Source: Mycobacterium scrofulaceum
Lineage (GTDB): Bacteria > Actinomycetota > Actinomycetes > Mycobacteriales > Mycobacteriaceae
Assembly (NCBI RefSeq): GCF_002086735.1
Contig: NZ_MVIJ01000002.1
Span: forward strand, 124,001-188,000
Reading direction: 5' to 3'
Length of the DNA stretch: 64,000 nt
The translations under genes were made by a program, and so were the position numbers. Shown one piece after another: positions 15,136 to 24,835 of this stretch. Every line of letters begins with the position of its first letter. Positions within the stretch are counted from its first letter, which is position 1. The notes beneath the pieces are model-generated. The model had not been told where the DNA came from, made no database searches, and saw nothing but the letters and a program-made list of their open reading frames with translations.

Positions 15136-15139
<4 letters not shown>
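14351..15139 (-). CDS. Metallo-beta-lactamase-fold hydrolase, UlaG-like
   Basis: 262 residues. An MBL fold: DAVLISHDQHPDNLD corresponds to the HxHxDH-type metal site with substitutions, DPTFDPPG near the N-terminus, VYLSGDNA in the middle and VIPAHVDGWAH late. UlaG-type proteins hydrolyse lactones and phosphodiesters using one or two metals. The gene is coupled to the upstream acyl-CoA ligase by an ATGA overlap, so the two are co-translated and may act on the same acyl or lactone substrate. Confidence 0.8.
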
Positions 15140-16695
<1,556 letters not shown>

Positions 16696-16858
16696 GAATC
16701 CCTCCGGGTGAGTGAGTTTGTTCCTGTTGAGTGTGCACTGAGGGCTTTGACTGTGCGCCGAGGGCGGGAGCCGGACGATTTCCGCCGTCGATTCACGCGC
16801 GAAGCCGTGGATACACGCACAGAGCGCGGGATACGCACGCGAAGCCGTGGCCCCCGGA

Positions 16859-17443
16859 TCAGAGCATGGATTCGATCATCACGCCGCCGTCGCGGGCCGC
16901 CTGCGCGGTCGCGTTGTTGTCCTGGCGGTAGTCGACGAACACCGACTGCCGGTTGGACGTGTTCAGCAGCTCGGTGAAGGTGCCGATGACCGGAATCGGG
17001 CCCTGGGGCGCCAGCACGTCGGCGCTGTAGTCGACGGACGCCTGCTGCTGGAATTTCGGACCCGGCAGCGTTCTGGTGTGCGGCTCGCCGACGTCCCGCA
17101 CGTTGGTCAGGACGGCCGAGGCGTCGCCCGCCAACTGTGCTTTGTCCGCCTGCAGGGCGGCGACGACGTCGGTCCCGCCCGCGGGTTTCACCGTGACCCG
17201 CATCTGCGCGCTCAGATCGGCGTTGCTGAGCGCCACCCAGTTGGGGCCGCGGTGGCCGAGCGTCCAGCCGGGGGCGGGGACGATCGAGACGCCGTCGGCG
17301 ATCGGGATCGCCCCGGCCGAGGCGAGCCGCACCGGCGAGGGCGTGCCGATCGGGACAAGGGCCGCCGCCACGGCGGTGGCCAGGACCGCGGCGACGGCGG
17401 AGGCCCGCCGCGGACGTATGGAGTTGAGGATCGACGAGAACAT
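16859..17443 (-). CDS. Probable exported or anchored protein, unknown family
   Basis: 194 residues from an ATG with CAGGAG upstream. A basic start (MFSSILNSIRPRRAS) is followed by a hydrophobic segment (AVAAVLATAVAAALVPIG), a signal peptide or N-terminal anchor. The mature part (GVSIVPAPGWTLGHRGPNWV, then LSAQMRVTVKPAGGTDVVAA) looks like a beta-rich extracytoplasmic domain, similar in style to small mycobacterial secreted proteins. No catalytic motif or family recognised. It stands alone between the acyl-CoA ligase and a divergent SDR. Confidence 0.7.
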   Translation of the reverse strand: MFSSILNSIRPRRASAVAAVLATAVAAALVPIGTPSPVRLASAGAIPIADGVSIVPAPGWTLGHRGPNWVALSNADLSAQMRVTVKPAGGTDVVAALQADKAQLAGDASAVLTNVRDVGEPHTRTLPGPKFQQQASVDYSADVLAPQGPIPVIGTFTELLNTSNRQSVFVDYRQDNNATAQAARDGGVMIESML

Positions 17444-17654
17444 GCGCTGGCTCCTGTTCCGGGCATTGGGCGTGGGGGGATTCGCCCGCTGTTCCCACGA
17501 TCCGCCCAAACGCGGGCGGTGTCCAAGACCGGATCGCTATTTGCTGATCGCTGCCCGTTATCAAAGGATCACCCGGCTACGGTGTTCGCCCACGCGCCCG
17601 CCGCCGATGTGTCAACATGTCTGCGGCGTAACACGATCCGAAACGAGGCCAGAC

Positions 17655-18452
17655 GTGGTGAACCCCGAACGTGCCCGCTCACGCACCTTCGTGGTGACGG
17701 GCGCCGCTTCCGGAATCGGCCTGGCGAGCGCGCGGCGCCTCCTGGCCGAGGGGGCCACGGTGATCGGCGCCGACCTGGCCGCCGCGCCCGACCTAGGTTT
17801 CAGCGGCCCCCGGTTCCAGTTTGTGACCGCCGACGTCACCGACGAGGCCGCCGTCGCCGCGGTGCTGGCCGCCGTGCCCGACCGCCTCGACGGCGTCCTG
17901 CACGCCGCGGGCGTCGCCGGGGGAGGCCCGGTCCACCTGCTCGACCGGACCGAATGGGACCGGGTGATCGGGATCAACCTCACCGGCACCTTCCTGGTCG
18001 CCAAGGCGGCGCTGGCCCGGATGATCGAGCAGCAACGCGTCGACGGCGAACGCGGTTCGCTGGTGACCGTCGCCAGCGTGGAGGGCCTGGAAGGCACGGC
18101 GGGCGGCAGCTCGTACAACGCGGCCAAGGGCGGCGTCGTGCTGCTCACCAAGAACATCGCGCTCGACTACGGGCCCAGCGGCATCCGGGCCAACGCCATC
18201 TGTCCGGGCTTCATCGAAACGCCCATGGCCCAAAGCGTCTTCGGCCTCCCGGGCATGGAGGGCCCGCTGCAATCCATCACCACCGAACACGCCCTGCAAC
18301 GGCTGGGCCAGCCGGAGGAGGTCGCGGCCATGGCGGCGTTCCTGCTGTCGCCCGACGCCTCGTTCGTCAGTGGGCAGGCGATCGCCGTCGACGGTGGCTA
18401 CACCGCCGGCCGCGACCACGGTGTGGTCAAACTCTTCGGCTTTCCCTCCTAG
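17655..18452 (+). CDS. Short-chain dehydrogenase/reductase
   Basis: 265 residues from a GTG (GTGGTG, either possible). Classical SDR: TGAASGIG at the N-terminus binds NAD(P), NAxG is replaced by HAAGVAG, and the active site has Ser in VASVEG and Tyr-Lys in SYNAAKGG. FIETPMA and the C-terminal VDGGYTAGRD complete the family pattern. It oxidises or reduces an alcohol/ketone; substrate unknown. Confidence 0.9.
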   Translation: MVNPERARSRTFVVTGAASGIGLASARRLLAEGATVIGADLAAAPDLGFSGPRFQFVTADVTDEAAVAAVLAAVPDRLDGVLHAAGVAGGGPVHLLDRTEWDRVIGINLTGTFLVAKAALARMIEQQRVDGERGSLVTVASVEGLEGTAGGSSYNAAKGGVVLLTKNIALDYGPSGIRANAICPGFIETPMAQSVFGLPGMEGPLQSITTEHALQRLGQPEEVAAMAAFLLSPDASFVSGQAIAVDGGYTAGRDHGVVKLFGFPS

Positions 18453-18469
18453 CGCCTTAAGATTCGCCC

Positions 18470-19402
18470 ATGGTCACTCCCGACGAGGCGATCGAGGCGA
18501 TTCGAGGCACCGGCGGTGCGCAGCCGGGCTGCCGCGCGCTGCACGCCAAAGGCACCCTCTACCGCGGCACGTTCACCGCTACGCCTGACGCTGTCATGCT
18601 CACGCGGGCAAAGCATTTCGACGGTTCGACAGTCCCGGCGCTGATCCGGTTCTCCAACGGCGCCGGCAACCCCACGCAACGCGACAACGTGCCGGGGGTC
18701 CGCGGGATGGCGGTGAAGTTCACCCTGCCCGACGGCTCGACCACCGATGTGTCGACGCAGACCGCGCGCCTGTTCGTCTCGAGCACGCCGGACGGATTCG
18801 TCGACCTGCTCAAGGCGATGCGGCCCGGCCTGACGACCCCGCTGCGGATGGCCAAACACTTCCTCACCCACCCGCGGTTGCTCGGCGCGCTGCCGGTCCT
18901 GCGCGACGCCAACAAGATCCCGGCGAGCTACGCCACCATCGAGTACCACGGCTTGCACGCGTTCCGCTGGGTCGCCGACGACGGCAGCGCCAGATTCGTT
19001 CGCTACCACATGGTTCCGGCCGCCACGGAGAGCTACCTGTCGGCGTCGTCCGCGCACGGCGAGGGCCCCGACTTCCTCACCGGCGAGCTGAACTCGCGCC
19101 TGGACGGCGGACCGGTGCGGTTTCACTACCGCGTGCAGATCGGCGGGCCCACGGACTCGACGGTCGACCCGTCAGCGCCCTGGCAGAGCACGCAGATCGC
19201 GACCGTCGGCACGCTCGAGATCACCGGCCCGGAGACCGAGCGCGAGCACGGCGGCGACATCGTCGTGTTCGACCCGATGCGGGTGACCGATGGCATCGAG
19301 CCGTCCGACGATCCGGTCCTGCACTTCCGCACGCTCGCCTACTCGGCATCGGTCAAACTCCGCACCGGCGTCGACCGCGGCGCCGAGGCGCCTCCTGCCT
19401 GA
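18470..19402 (+). CDS. Catalase-related haem peroxidase
   Basis: 310 residues, about the length of stand-alone catalase-related peroxidases (an M. avium member, MAP-2744c, has been crystallised). ALHAKGTLYRGTF holds the distal His, PALIRFSNGAGNP the distal Asn region, and RTLAYSASVKLRTG the proximal haem-ligand Tyr. Such enzymes use organic peroxides with a haem cofactor. It lies 17 bases after the SDR and may be co-transcribed. Confidence 0.88.
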   Translation: MVTPDEAIEAIRGTGGAQPGCRALHAKGTLYRGTFTATPDAVMLTRAKHFDGSTVPALIRFSNGAGNPTQRDNVPGVRGMAVKFTLPDGSTTDVSTQTARLFVSSTPDGFVDLLKAMRPGLTTPLRMAKHFLTHPRLLGALPVLRDANKIPASYATIEYHGLHAFRWVADDGSARFVRYHMVPAATESYLSASSAHGEGPDFLTGELNSRLDGGPVRFHYRVQIGGPTDSTVDPSAPWQSTQIATVGTLEITGPETEREHGGDIVVFDPMRVTDGIEPSDDPVLHFRTLAYSASVKLRTGVDRGAEAPPA

Positions 19403-19454
19403 CGCGCACTCCACCCGCGCGCCGAAACCGGCGGCGCGCTAGGGTTTTTCTTCA

Positions 19455-20240
19455 GTGTCGCCTTCCCATATCCTCCTGATCTGCCTGGCCGGGTTCGGCG
19501 CCGGCGCCATCAACGCGCTCGTCGGGTCCGGCACCCTGATCACGTTCCCCACCCTGGTCGCGCTCGGCTTCCCGCCGGTGACGGCCACCATGTCCAACGC
19601 GACCGGCCTGGTCGCCGGCAGCGTGTCAGGCACCTGGGGCTACCGCGCGGAGCTACGCGGTCAATGGAACCGGCTGCGCTGGCAACTGCCGGCGTCGCTG
19701 GCGGGCGCGGTGCTGGGCGCCTTTTTGCTGCTGCACCTGCCGGAAAAGGTGTTCGCCGAAGTGGTGCCGGTGCTGCTGGTCCTGGCGCTGGCGCTGGTGG
19801 TCACGGGACCGCGCATCCAGGCGTGGACGGGCCGGCGCGCCGAGGCGGCGGGCCGCTCGCCCGAGCACATCACGCCGGGTCGCATGGCCGTCCTGGTGCT
19901 GGGCACGTTCGCCGTCGGCGTGTACGGCGGCTATTTCACCGCGGCGCAGGGCATCCTGCTGGTCGGCCTGATGGGCGCGCTGCTGCCGGAGTCGGTGCAG
20001 CGGATGAACGCGGCCAAGAACCTGCTGGCTCTGGTGGTGAATGTGGTTGCGGCGACGGCCTATACGCTGGTGGCCTTCGACCGGATCAGCTGGCCGGCCG
20101 CCGGGCTGATCGCGGCGGGCTCGCTGGTCGGGGGATTGGCGGGGGCGCGCTACGGGCGCCGGTTGTCCGGGAACGCGCTGCGGGCGACCATCGTGGTGGT
20201 GGGCCTGATCGGGCTGTACCGGCTGCTCGCGGTCGCGTGA
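19455..20240 (+). CDS. TauE/SafE-family sulfite/anion exporter
   Basis: 261 residues with about eight hydrophobic segments. The N-terminal repeat GFGAGAINALVGSGTLITFP and the later YFTAAQGILLVGL are the paired signature of the TauE/SafE fold. Members move sulfite, sulfoacetate or other small anions across the membrane; the substrate cannot be read here. A GTG start at 19455 is used. Confidence 0.88.
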   Translation: MSPSHILLICLAGFGAGAINALVGSGTLITFPTLVALGFPPVTATMSNATGLVAGSVSGTWGYRAELRGQWNRLRWQLPASLAGAVLGAFLLLHLPEKVFAEVVPVLLVLALALVVTGPRIQAWTGRRAEAAGRSPEHITPGRMAVLVLGTFAVGVYGGYFTAAQGILLVGLMGALLPESVQRMNAAKNLLALVVNVVAATAYTLVAFDRISWPAAGLIAAGSLVGGLAGARYGRRLSGNALRATIVVVGLIGLYRLLAVA

Positions 20241-20310
20241 CTAGACCCCCTACATCGATGGGTTCGGAGGTTTAGGTCCTTGCGTTGATCGGCAGACGTA
20301 CGATCCGGCC

Positions 20311-20877
20311 ATGTCGATGCCAGCCGTGTCGCAACGCGATGAGAATTTCGTCCGACGAGCGGACCCGATTCCGCTGCGGGAGCGGCGACGCGACTGGTTT
20401 TTCATCGTGATGTACTCCTTCTTCGCGTTGACGTCCGCGCTTGCGGACACGGTCAATACGGTGGGTCATCCCGATCCGCGGTCGGGCTATTTCATGGCAC
20501 GGTTCCTCTACAACGCCGGGACCGACTCCCTGCTGATCGCGAACCCCCGCTTCGTCCAAGTCAGCGTGGGCTATGTGTCGGCAATGCTGTTCGGCGTCTT
20601 CTATCTGGTCTTGATCTACGCGTTCGTGCGAGGACGGGATTGGATCCGCCTGCCAGCGGTCTTCTACGCGGGAATGGTGGTCATGGGCACGGGCGTGTAC
20701 TTGGCCGTTGGGCTCTTGGGCGACGCGCCGTTGTTTCACCTTGCGTGCGGCCCGAATTCGAATTACGACTACGCGTTTCTCAACGCGGCGCAGTCTCTCG
20801 CGTACAACCTGCCCTATCCGCTGACGGGTCTGCTGCTCGTCGCGCGCATGTGGCGCGATCGTCCGTTCACCCGCTGA
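20311..20877 (+). CDS. Four-helix membrane protein, possibly EXPERA-like
   Basis: 188 residues with four hydrophobic segments (FFIVMYSFFALTSALA, VSAMLFGVFYLVLIYAFV, FYAGMVVMGTGVYLAVGLL, LPYPLTGLLLVARM). The spacing, the RRDWFF start and the ending YPLTGLLLVARMWRD recall EXPERA/emopamil-binding-type membrane proteins, but I cannot confirm that. It overlaps the convergent YbdK-type gene by 11 bases. Confidence 0.7.
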   Translation: MSMPAVSQRDENFVRRADPIPLRERRRDWFFIVMYSFFALTSALADTVNTVGHPDPRSGYFMARFLYNAGTDSLLIANPRFVQVSVGYVSAMLFGVFYLVLIYAFVRGRDWIRLPAVFYAGMVVMGTGVYLAVGLLGDAPLFHLACGPNSNYDYAFLNAAQSLAYNLPYPLTGLLLVARMWRDRPFTR

Positions 20878-21958
20878 GCGTGGCCGCCGCAATTTCCGCA
20901 ATGACGTCCATCACCTCGCCGCGGATGCGCCAGGCGCGCAACTGGCGCATGGCGCCGTTGCCCTGCGCGGCGACGCGGTCGAGTTCACCCACGACGCGGT
21001 CGTACTCGCCGAGAGTCTGCAGCGCCGGCCGCACGCGCTGCACGAAGGCGTGCAACTGCTCCCGCGCGGGCACCGCCCCGCGGCCGTGGATCAGGTCGAG
21101 CGTGCGCCCGGCGAGCCCGTCGTGGGCGGCCTTCCAGTACGCCGCGCGCAGGGCCGCCGGCGGAAGCCGCCCCGGTTCGCCTTCGCCGGCGTCGAGCGCC
21201 GTCATCACCGCGGCCCTGACCAGCGTGGCGAGCAGCACCGTCTCCGCGACGGTGGCCGGGACGTCGGCCACCCGCACCTCGATCGTCGGGAAGTTCTCCG
21301 ACGGGCGCACGTCCCAATAGATCATCTTCTCGTCGAGGATCACTTCGCTGTCGATCAGCATCCGCACCGTGCGGTCGTAGTCGTCGGGCGACGGGAAGAA
21401 GGGCGGCGGTCCGGCCACCGGCCAGCGCCGCCAGAGCACGCTGCGCCAGCTCGCGTAGCCGCTGTCGGCGCCGCGGTACACCGCCGAATTCGACGACAGC
21501 GCAAGCAAAGACGGCAGCCAGGGCCGCAACCAGTTGCTGGCTCGAATGGCCGCCGCGCGGTCCGGAACCTGCACGTGCACATGGCATCCGCAGATGCCCT
21601 GCTCGTGCGCGACCATCCCGTACTCCTCGCCGATCCGCCGGTAGCGCGGGGTGTCGGTCACGGGGAACTCGTGCGGCGTGGCGGGCGGAAGCCCGGCCGC
21701 CAGTAGCTGAAGCCCGGCGGCCTCGGCCGCCTGCGCCGCGATGCGCCGCAGCCGGGCCAGCTCCTCGCCGAGTTCGGCGCCGGTCGCCACGACGCTCGAG
21801 GTGGTCTCCACTTGGCAGCTGCTCAGCTCCAGGTCCAGCTCGACACCGCGGTCCTTGGCCTCGGCGGCCACGTCGGCGTTACGTGGAGCCGGTTCGCCGG
21901 TTCGCGGGTCGACGAGGAGGAATTCCTCCTCCGCGCCGAAGGTGGGAGGCTCGCTCAT
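20867..21958 (-). CDS. Carboxylate-amine ligase, YbdK/GCS2 family
   Basis: 363 residues. FGAEEEFLLVDPRTGEP is the N-terminal GCS2 motif, GCHVHVQVPDR the metal/ATP segment, and PTIEVRVADVPATV the substrate-site strand. The family forms gamma-glutamyl or similar amide bonds; M. tuberculosis Rv0433 is a comparable protein of uncertain substrate. Catalytic residues look intact. It is followed by a STAS gene on the same strand. Confidence 0.87.
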   Translation of the reverse strand: MSEPPTFGAEEEFLLVDPRTGEPAPRNADVAAEAKDRGVELDLELSSCQVETTSSVVATGAELGEELARLRRIAAQAAEAAGLQLLAAGLPPATPHEFPVTDTPRYRRIGEEYGMVAHEQGICGCHVHVQVPDRAAAIRASNWLRPWLPSLLALSSNSAVYRGADSGYASWRSVLWRRWPVAGPPPFFPSPDDYDRTVRMLIDSEVILDEKMIYWDVRPSENFPTIEVRVADVPATVAETVLLATLVRAAVMTALDAGEGEPGRLPPAALRAAYWKAAHDGLAGRTLDLIHGRGAVPAREQLHAFVQRVRPALQTLGEYDRVVGELDRVAAQGNGAMRQLRAWRIRGEVMDVIAEIAAATLSG

Positions 21959-21994
21959 CCGGCCGGGGAGCCGATCAGCGCCCGGGCCGCCCCG

Positions 21995-22432
21995 TCACCA
22001 ACGGGGCGCGGACGCGAGCGCGGAATCGGCGGTCGGGTAGATGGGCAGCAGGCCGGACAGGCCGCACGCGTCGACGATGCGGGCGACGATCGGCTCGCGG
22101 CTCACCAGGCGCAACTCGATGCCGCGCTCCTTGCAGCGCTTCGCCTCGTCGGCCAGTACCGCGAAGGCGCAGCAGCCCATGAACTCCAGTCCGGTGACGT
22201 CGACGACGAGGGGGCCGGGCGCGACGGCGACGCCGGCGACCTCGCCGAGCAGCTGGCGCCAGGTGTGCTCATTGCACGCGTCGACCTCCCCGCCCGCGTA
22301 GATCAGCACCGCGGGGCCGCTGCGATCGGCCGTGGCGCGCAGCGTGCTGGTCGGATCGCCGAGCTCGTAGACCAGCTTCGTGCTCAGCATCAGGTGGGTA
22401 GTTGTCATGGGTTCTGCAATGGCAGAGCACAT
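21995..22432 (-). CDS. STAS-domain anti-sigma factor antagonist
   Basis: 145 residues from an ATG with TAGGAGT at about 7 bases; an inner ATG at 22408 lacks a ribosome site. STAS fold: AVLIYAGGEVDACNEHTWRQ, PLVVDVTGLEFMGCCAFAVL, and VARIVDACGLSGLLPIYP. In SpoIIAA-type proteins a Ser in the D-[FS]-S/T motif is phosphorylated by an anti-sigma kinase. Here the motif reads GLEFMGCCAF with Met-Gly-Cys in place of the usual Ser, so phospho-control may be absent or different. Confidence 0.85.
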   Translation of the reverse strand: MCSAIAEPMTTTHLMLSTKLVYELGDPTSTLRATADRSGPAVLIYAGGEVDACNEHTWRQLLGEVAGVAVAPGPLVVDVTGLEFMGCCAFAVLADEAKRCKERGIELRLVSREPIVARIVDACGLSGLLPIYPTADSALASAPRW

Positions 22433-22535
22433 CGTGGACTCCTAATCGACCGGCGTCTACGACGCTGCGATGGATGCCCGTCCTGCCGTTTGAAGACAGA
22501 CTCTTTCGCGGAATGCGAATCTCATTTCTATAACA

Positions 22536-22553
22536 AGACAGGTCAGTCTGTCT
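22536..22553. promoter_or_regulatory. Candidate operator of the adjacent TetR regulator
   Basis: AGACAG-GTCAGT-CTGTCT, a perfect 6-bp inverted repeat with a 6-base centre, lies 35 bases before the TetR start and just downstream of a TATAAC -10-like element (22529-22534). The form matches known TetR-family operators. Confidence 0.6.
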
Positions 22554-22587
22554 ACATGTCGCGGCTAAGAGTACGTTGTGACTTGTC

Positions 22588-23208
22588 ATGCCAACCCCCG
22601 ATGTTGGAGCGCCCGCCGCATCGGCTCGCGAACGCATCCTGACCGCGGCTTACGAGCTGTTCAGCCGGCGTGGCATCCGCGCTGTCGGCACCGAAGAGGT
22701 GATCGACCGCGCCGGCGTCGCCAGGGCCACGTTGTACCGTCACTTCGCCACCAAGAACGACCTCGTGCTGGCCGTGCTGCAGCGGCGCGAGGAAGTGTGG
22801 ACGCACGGCCTGATCGAGGAGCAGTCGCGGCAGCGGGGCGAGACGCCCGAGGAGCAGCTGCTCGCCATCTTCGACGTCATGCACGACTGGATCCAGCGCC
22901 GCGACGGCTACGAAGGCTGCTCGTTCCTCAACGTGCTGCTCGAGCTCGGGCCCGATTCCCCCGCGGGACAGGCCTGCATCACGCACATCGACCACGTCCG
23001 CGACATCGTGCGTCACCGCGCCGCCGCGGCCGGGCTGACCGACGTGGAGGAGTTCGCCTCGTCCTGTCACATCCTGATGAAGGGCGCCATGGTGCTGGCG
23101 GCCGTGGGCGACGTCGACGCCGCGTTGCGCGCCCGCAGGATGGCCGTCGGCCTCATCGACGATTACCGGCCGGTCGCGCCGGAGGATCTCGGCGAGGCGG
23201 CCAGTTAG
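22588..23208 (+). CDS. TetR-family transcriptional regulator
   Basis: 206 residues. The N-terminal HTH reads ERILTAAYELFSRRGIRAVG, then RAGVARATLYRHFATKNDLV, the standard TetR pattern. The C-terminal ligand domain includes ERRDGYEGCSFLNVLLELG-like helices. It probably represses itself through the palindrome at 22536-22553; the divergent STAS gene shares the spacer. Effector unknown. Confidence 0.92.
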   Translation: MPTPDVGAPAASARERILTAAYELFSRRGIRAVGTEEVIDRAGVARATLYRHFATKNDLVLAVLQRREEVWTHGLIEEQSRQRGETPEEQLLAIFDVMHDWIQRRDGYEGCSFLNVLLELGPDSPAGQACITHIDHVRDIVRHRAAAAGLTDVEEFASSCHILMKGAMVLAAVGDVDAALRARRMAVGLIDDYRPVAPEDLGEAAS

Positions 23209-23215
23209 CCGCGGT

Positions 23216-23881
23216 TCAGGCGGCGTCGGCGGCGGTGCTGCCGGCCTTGCGGTAGTGCTCGGCCTCGAGTTCGGCGATGGCCCGTGAGGTGCGTTCGCGC
23301 AGCGCGAAGGCGGCGATGAGGCCGAACACGATCGCGACGACCAGGGCTACCCACGAGAACCGCTCCAGCCAGCGCTCCGCGGCCATCCCGGCGAAATACA
23401 CCAGCGCGGTGGTGCCGCCGGCCCAGCAGATGGCGCCCGAGACGTTGGCCGCCAAGAAGCGCGGGTAGTGCATCTTCAGCGCCCCGGCGAGCGGGCCGGC
23501 GAATATCCGCAGCAGCGCGATGAAGCGGCCGAAGAAGACCGCGCGAACTCCCCAGCGGCTGAACAACTTTTCGGCCAACGCGACGTGTCCGGGACCGAAA
23601 TGCTTGGGGAACCGCCGGCCAAGGCGGTCGAAGAGCGGCATGCCGAAGCGGCGGCCGATCGTGTAACCGATCGAGTCGCCGACAACGGCGCCCATCACCG
23701 CCGCGAGGCCCACGCCGACGGGGTTGACCGGCAGGTCGTCATGCGACGACATCAGCGCCGCGCTGACCAGGATGATCTCCCCGGGAAGGGGGATGCCGAG
23801 GCTCTCCAGCCCCACCACACCGCCGACCACCAGGTAGACCGCGAGCGGCGGGATCGCGTGCAGCAAAGCCTCCACATCCAT
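23216..23881 (-). CDS. DedA-family membrane protein
   Basis: 221 residues with about five hydrophobic segments. GLESLGIPLPGEIILVSAAL and GDSIGYTIGRRFG, then FGRFIALLRIFAGPLAGALK are DedA/VTT signatures, including the conserved Glu, Arg and Gly residues. DedA proteins help flip lipids such as undecaprenyl phosphate and support envelope homeostasis. Convergent with TetR. Confidence 0.9.
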   Translation of the reverse strand: MDVEALLHAIPPLAVYLVVGGVVGLESLGIPLPGEIILVSAALMSSHDDLPVNPVGVGLAAVMGAVVGDSIGYTIGRRFGMPLFDRLGRRFPKHFGPGHVALAEKLFSRWGVRAVFFGRFIALLRIFAGPLAGALKMHYPRFLAANVSGAICWAGGTTALVYFAGMAAERWLERFSWVALVVAIVFGLIAAFALRERTSRAIAELEAEHYRKAGSTAADAA

Positions 23882-23917
23882 GCGTCCAGGATGCCTGACC
23901 GCCCGGCGATGCGCGCC

Positions 23918-24835
23918 CTAAACCCGCCGGTTCGCGTCCGCCGGCCTGCTCGGCGTGCTCAGGCTCTCCAGGCGCGGGCGTTTGGGTTCCCGCCCGTCGG
24001 CCGACGACAGGCCGCGCAGCCGGCGCCAGATCCACGGGAAGAAGCTGTCCTGCGTCCAGCGCAGCTGCTCGTAGGCGCCGGCGGTGACCGACCGCCGCCG
24101 GGCATCCAGGCTTCCGTACGCCCAATCATGGTTGCTGCCAGGCAGATTCAGGGCCTCGGCGGCCGCGGCGGCGAACAGCATGTGCCCCTTGCTGGAGGCG
24201 TGCACGCGGTCGATGGCCCAGGTGTCCAGCTCGCGCATGGACGGCGCGTTGTACAGGTCGACCAGCCCGAAGCCGTAGCGCTCGGCGGCCCCCGTGATGG
24301 CCGCGTTGATGCGGGCCAGCCGGCCCGAGACCAACCGCCCCAGCGGGAGGAACTGGGCGACGTTCGGGAACGTGGTCGTCACCACCGTGGCCCCTGACCT
24401 GGCCAGCGCGGCGTAGAGGTACTCGAGGTCCAGCAGGGCGGGCCCGAACGACCGCCCGGGCTGGATGACGTCGTTCATCCCGACGCACACGGTGATCAGG
24501 TCCGGCCGCATGGCCAGGGCCGGCGGGACCTGCTCGTAGAGAACGTCGCCGATGCGTTTGCCGCGGATCGCGAGGTTGGCATAGTGCAGTCCGGGGTAGA
24601 CCGAATCGACCATGGCGGCGAGCCGGTCGGCAAACCCGAGGAGGCCGACGACGTCGTCGCCGTCCCACAAGCCCTCGGTCTGGCTGTCGCCGATCGCGAC
24701 GTAACGGCGATATCCAGACGGAACAGCCCCGCTCACGAAGCCGAGAATAATCGCGATCGCCGTCGGAGTGCGGGAGGCGTGGCGACCCACTCGCCTGTGC
24801 GCAAGCCCAGGTCGTGGGCTAGCCTCGTTGGTCAT
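23918..24835 (-). CDS. SGNH/GDSL-type hydrolase
   Basis: 305 residues from the ATG at 24835, which has AAAGG upstream; a GTG at 24736 would give 272. SGNH blocks: GDSQTEG (nucleophile Ser), IRGKRIGD, GMNDVIQ, and DRVHASSKGH (Asp-His). These enzymes hydrolyse esters or lipids. The long start gives a hydrophobic leader (TPTAIAIILGFVSGAVP), possibly an anchor. The start lies back-to-back with the permease start, leaving no room for separate promoters unless one gene starts later. Confidence 0.85.
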   Translation of the reverse strand: MTNEASPRPGLAHRRVGRHASRTPTAIAIILGFVSGAVPSGYRRYVAIGDSQTEGLWDGDDVVGLLGFADRLAAMVDSVYPGLHYANLAIRGKRIGDVLYEQVPPALAMRPDLITVCVGMNDVIQPGRSFGPALLDLEYLYAALARSGATVVTTTFPNVAQFLPLGRLVSGRLARINAAITGAAERYGFGLVDLYNAPSMRELDTWAIDRVHASSKGHMLFAAAAAEALNLPGSNHDWAYGSLDARRRSVTAGAYEQLRWTQDSFFPWIWRRLRGLSSADGREPKRPRLESLSTPSRPADANRRV

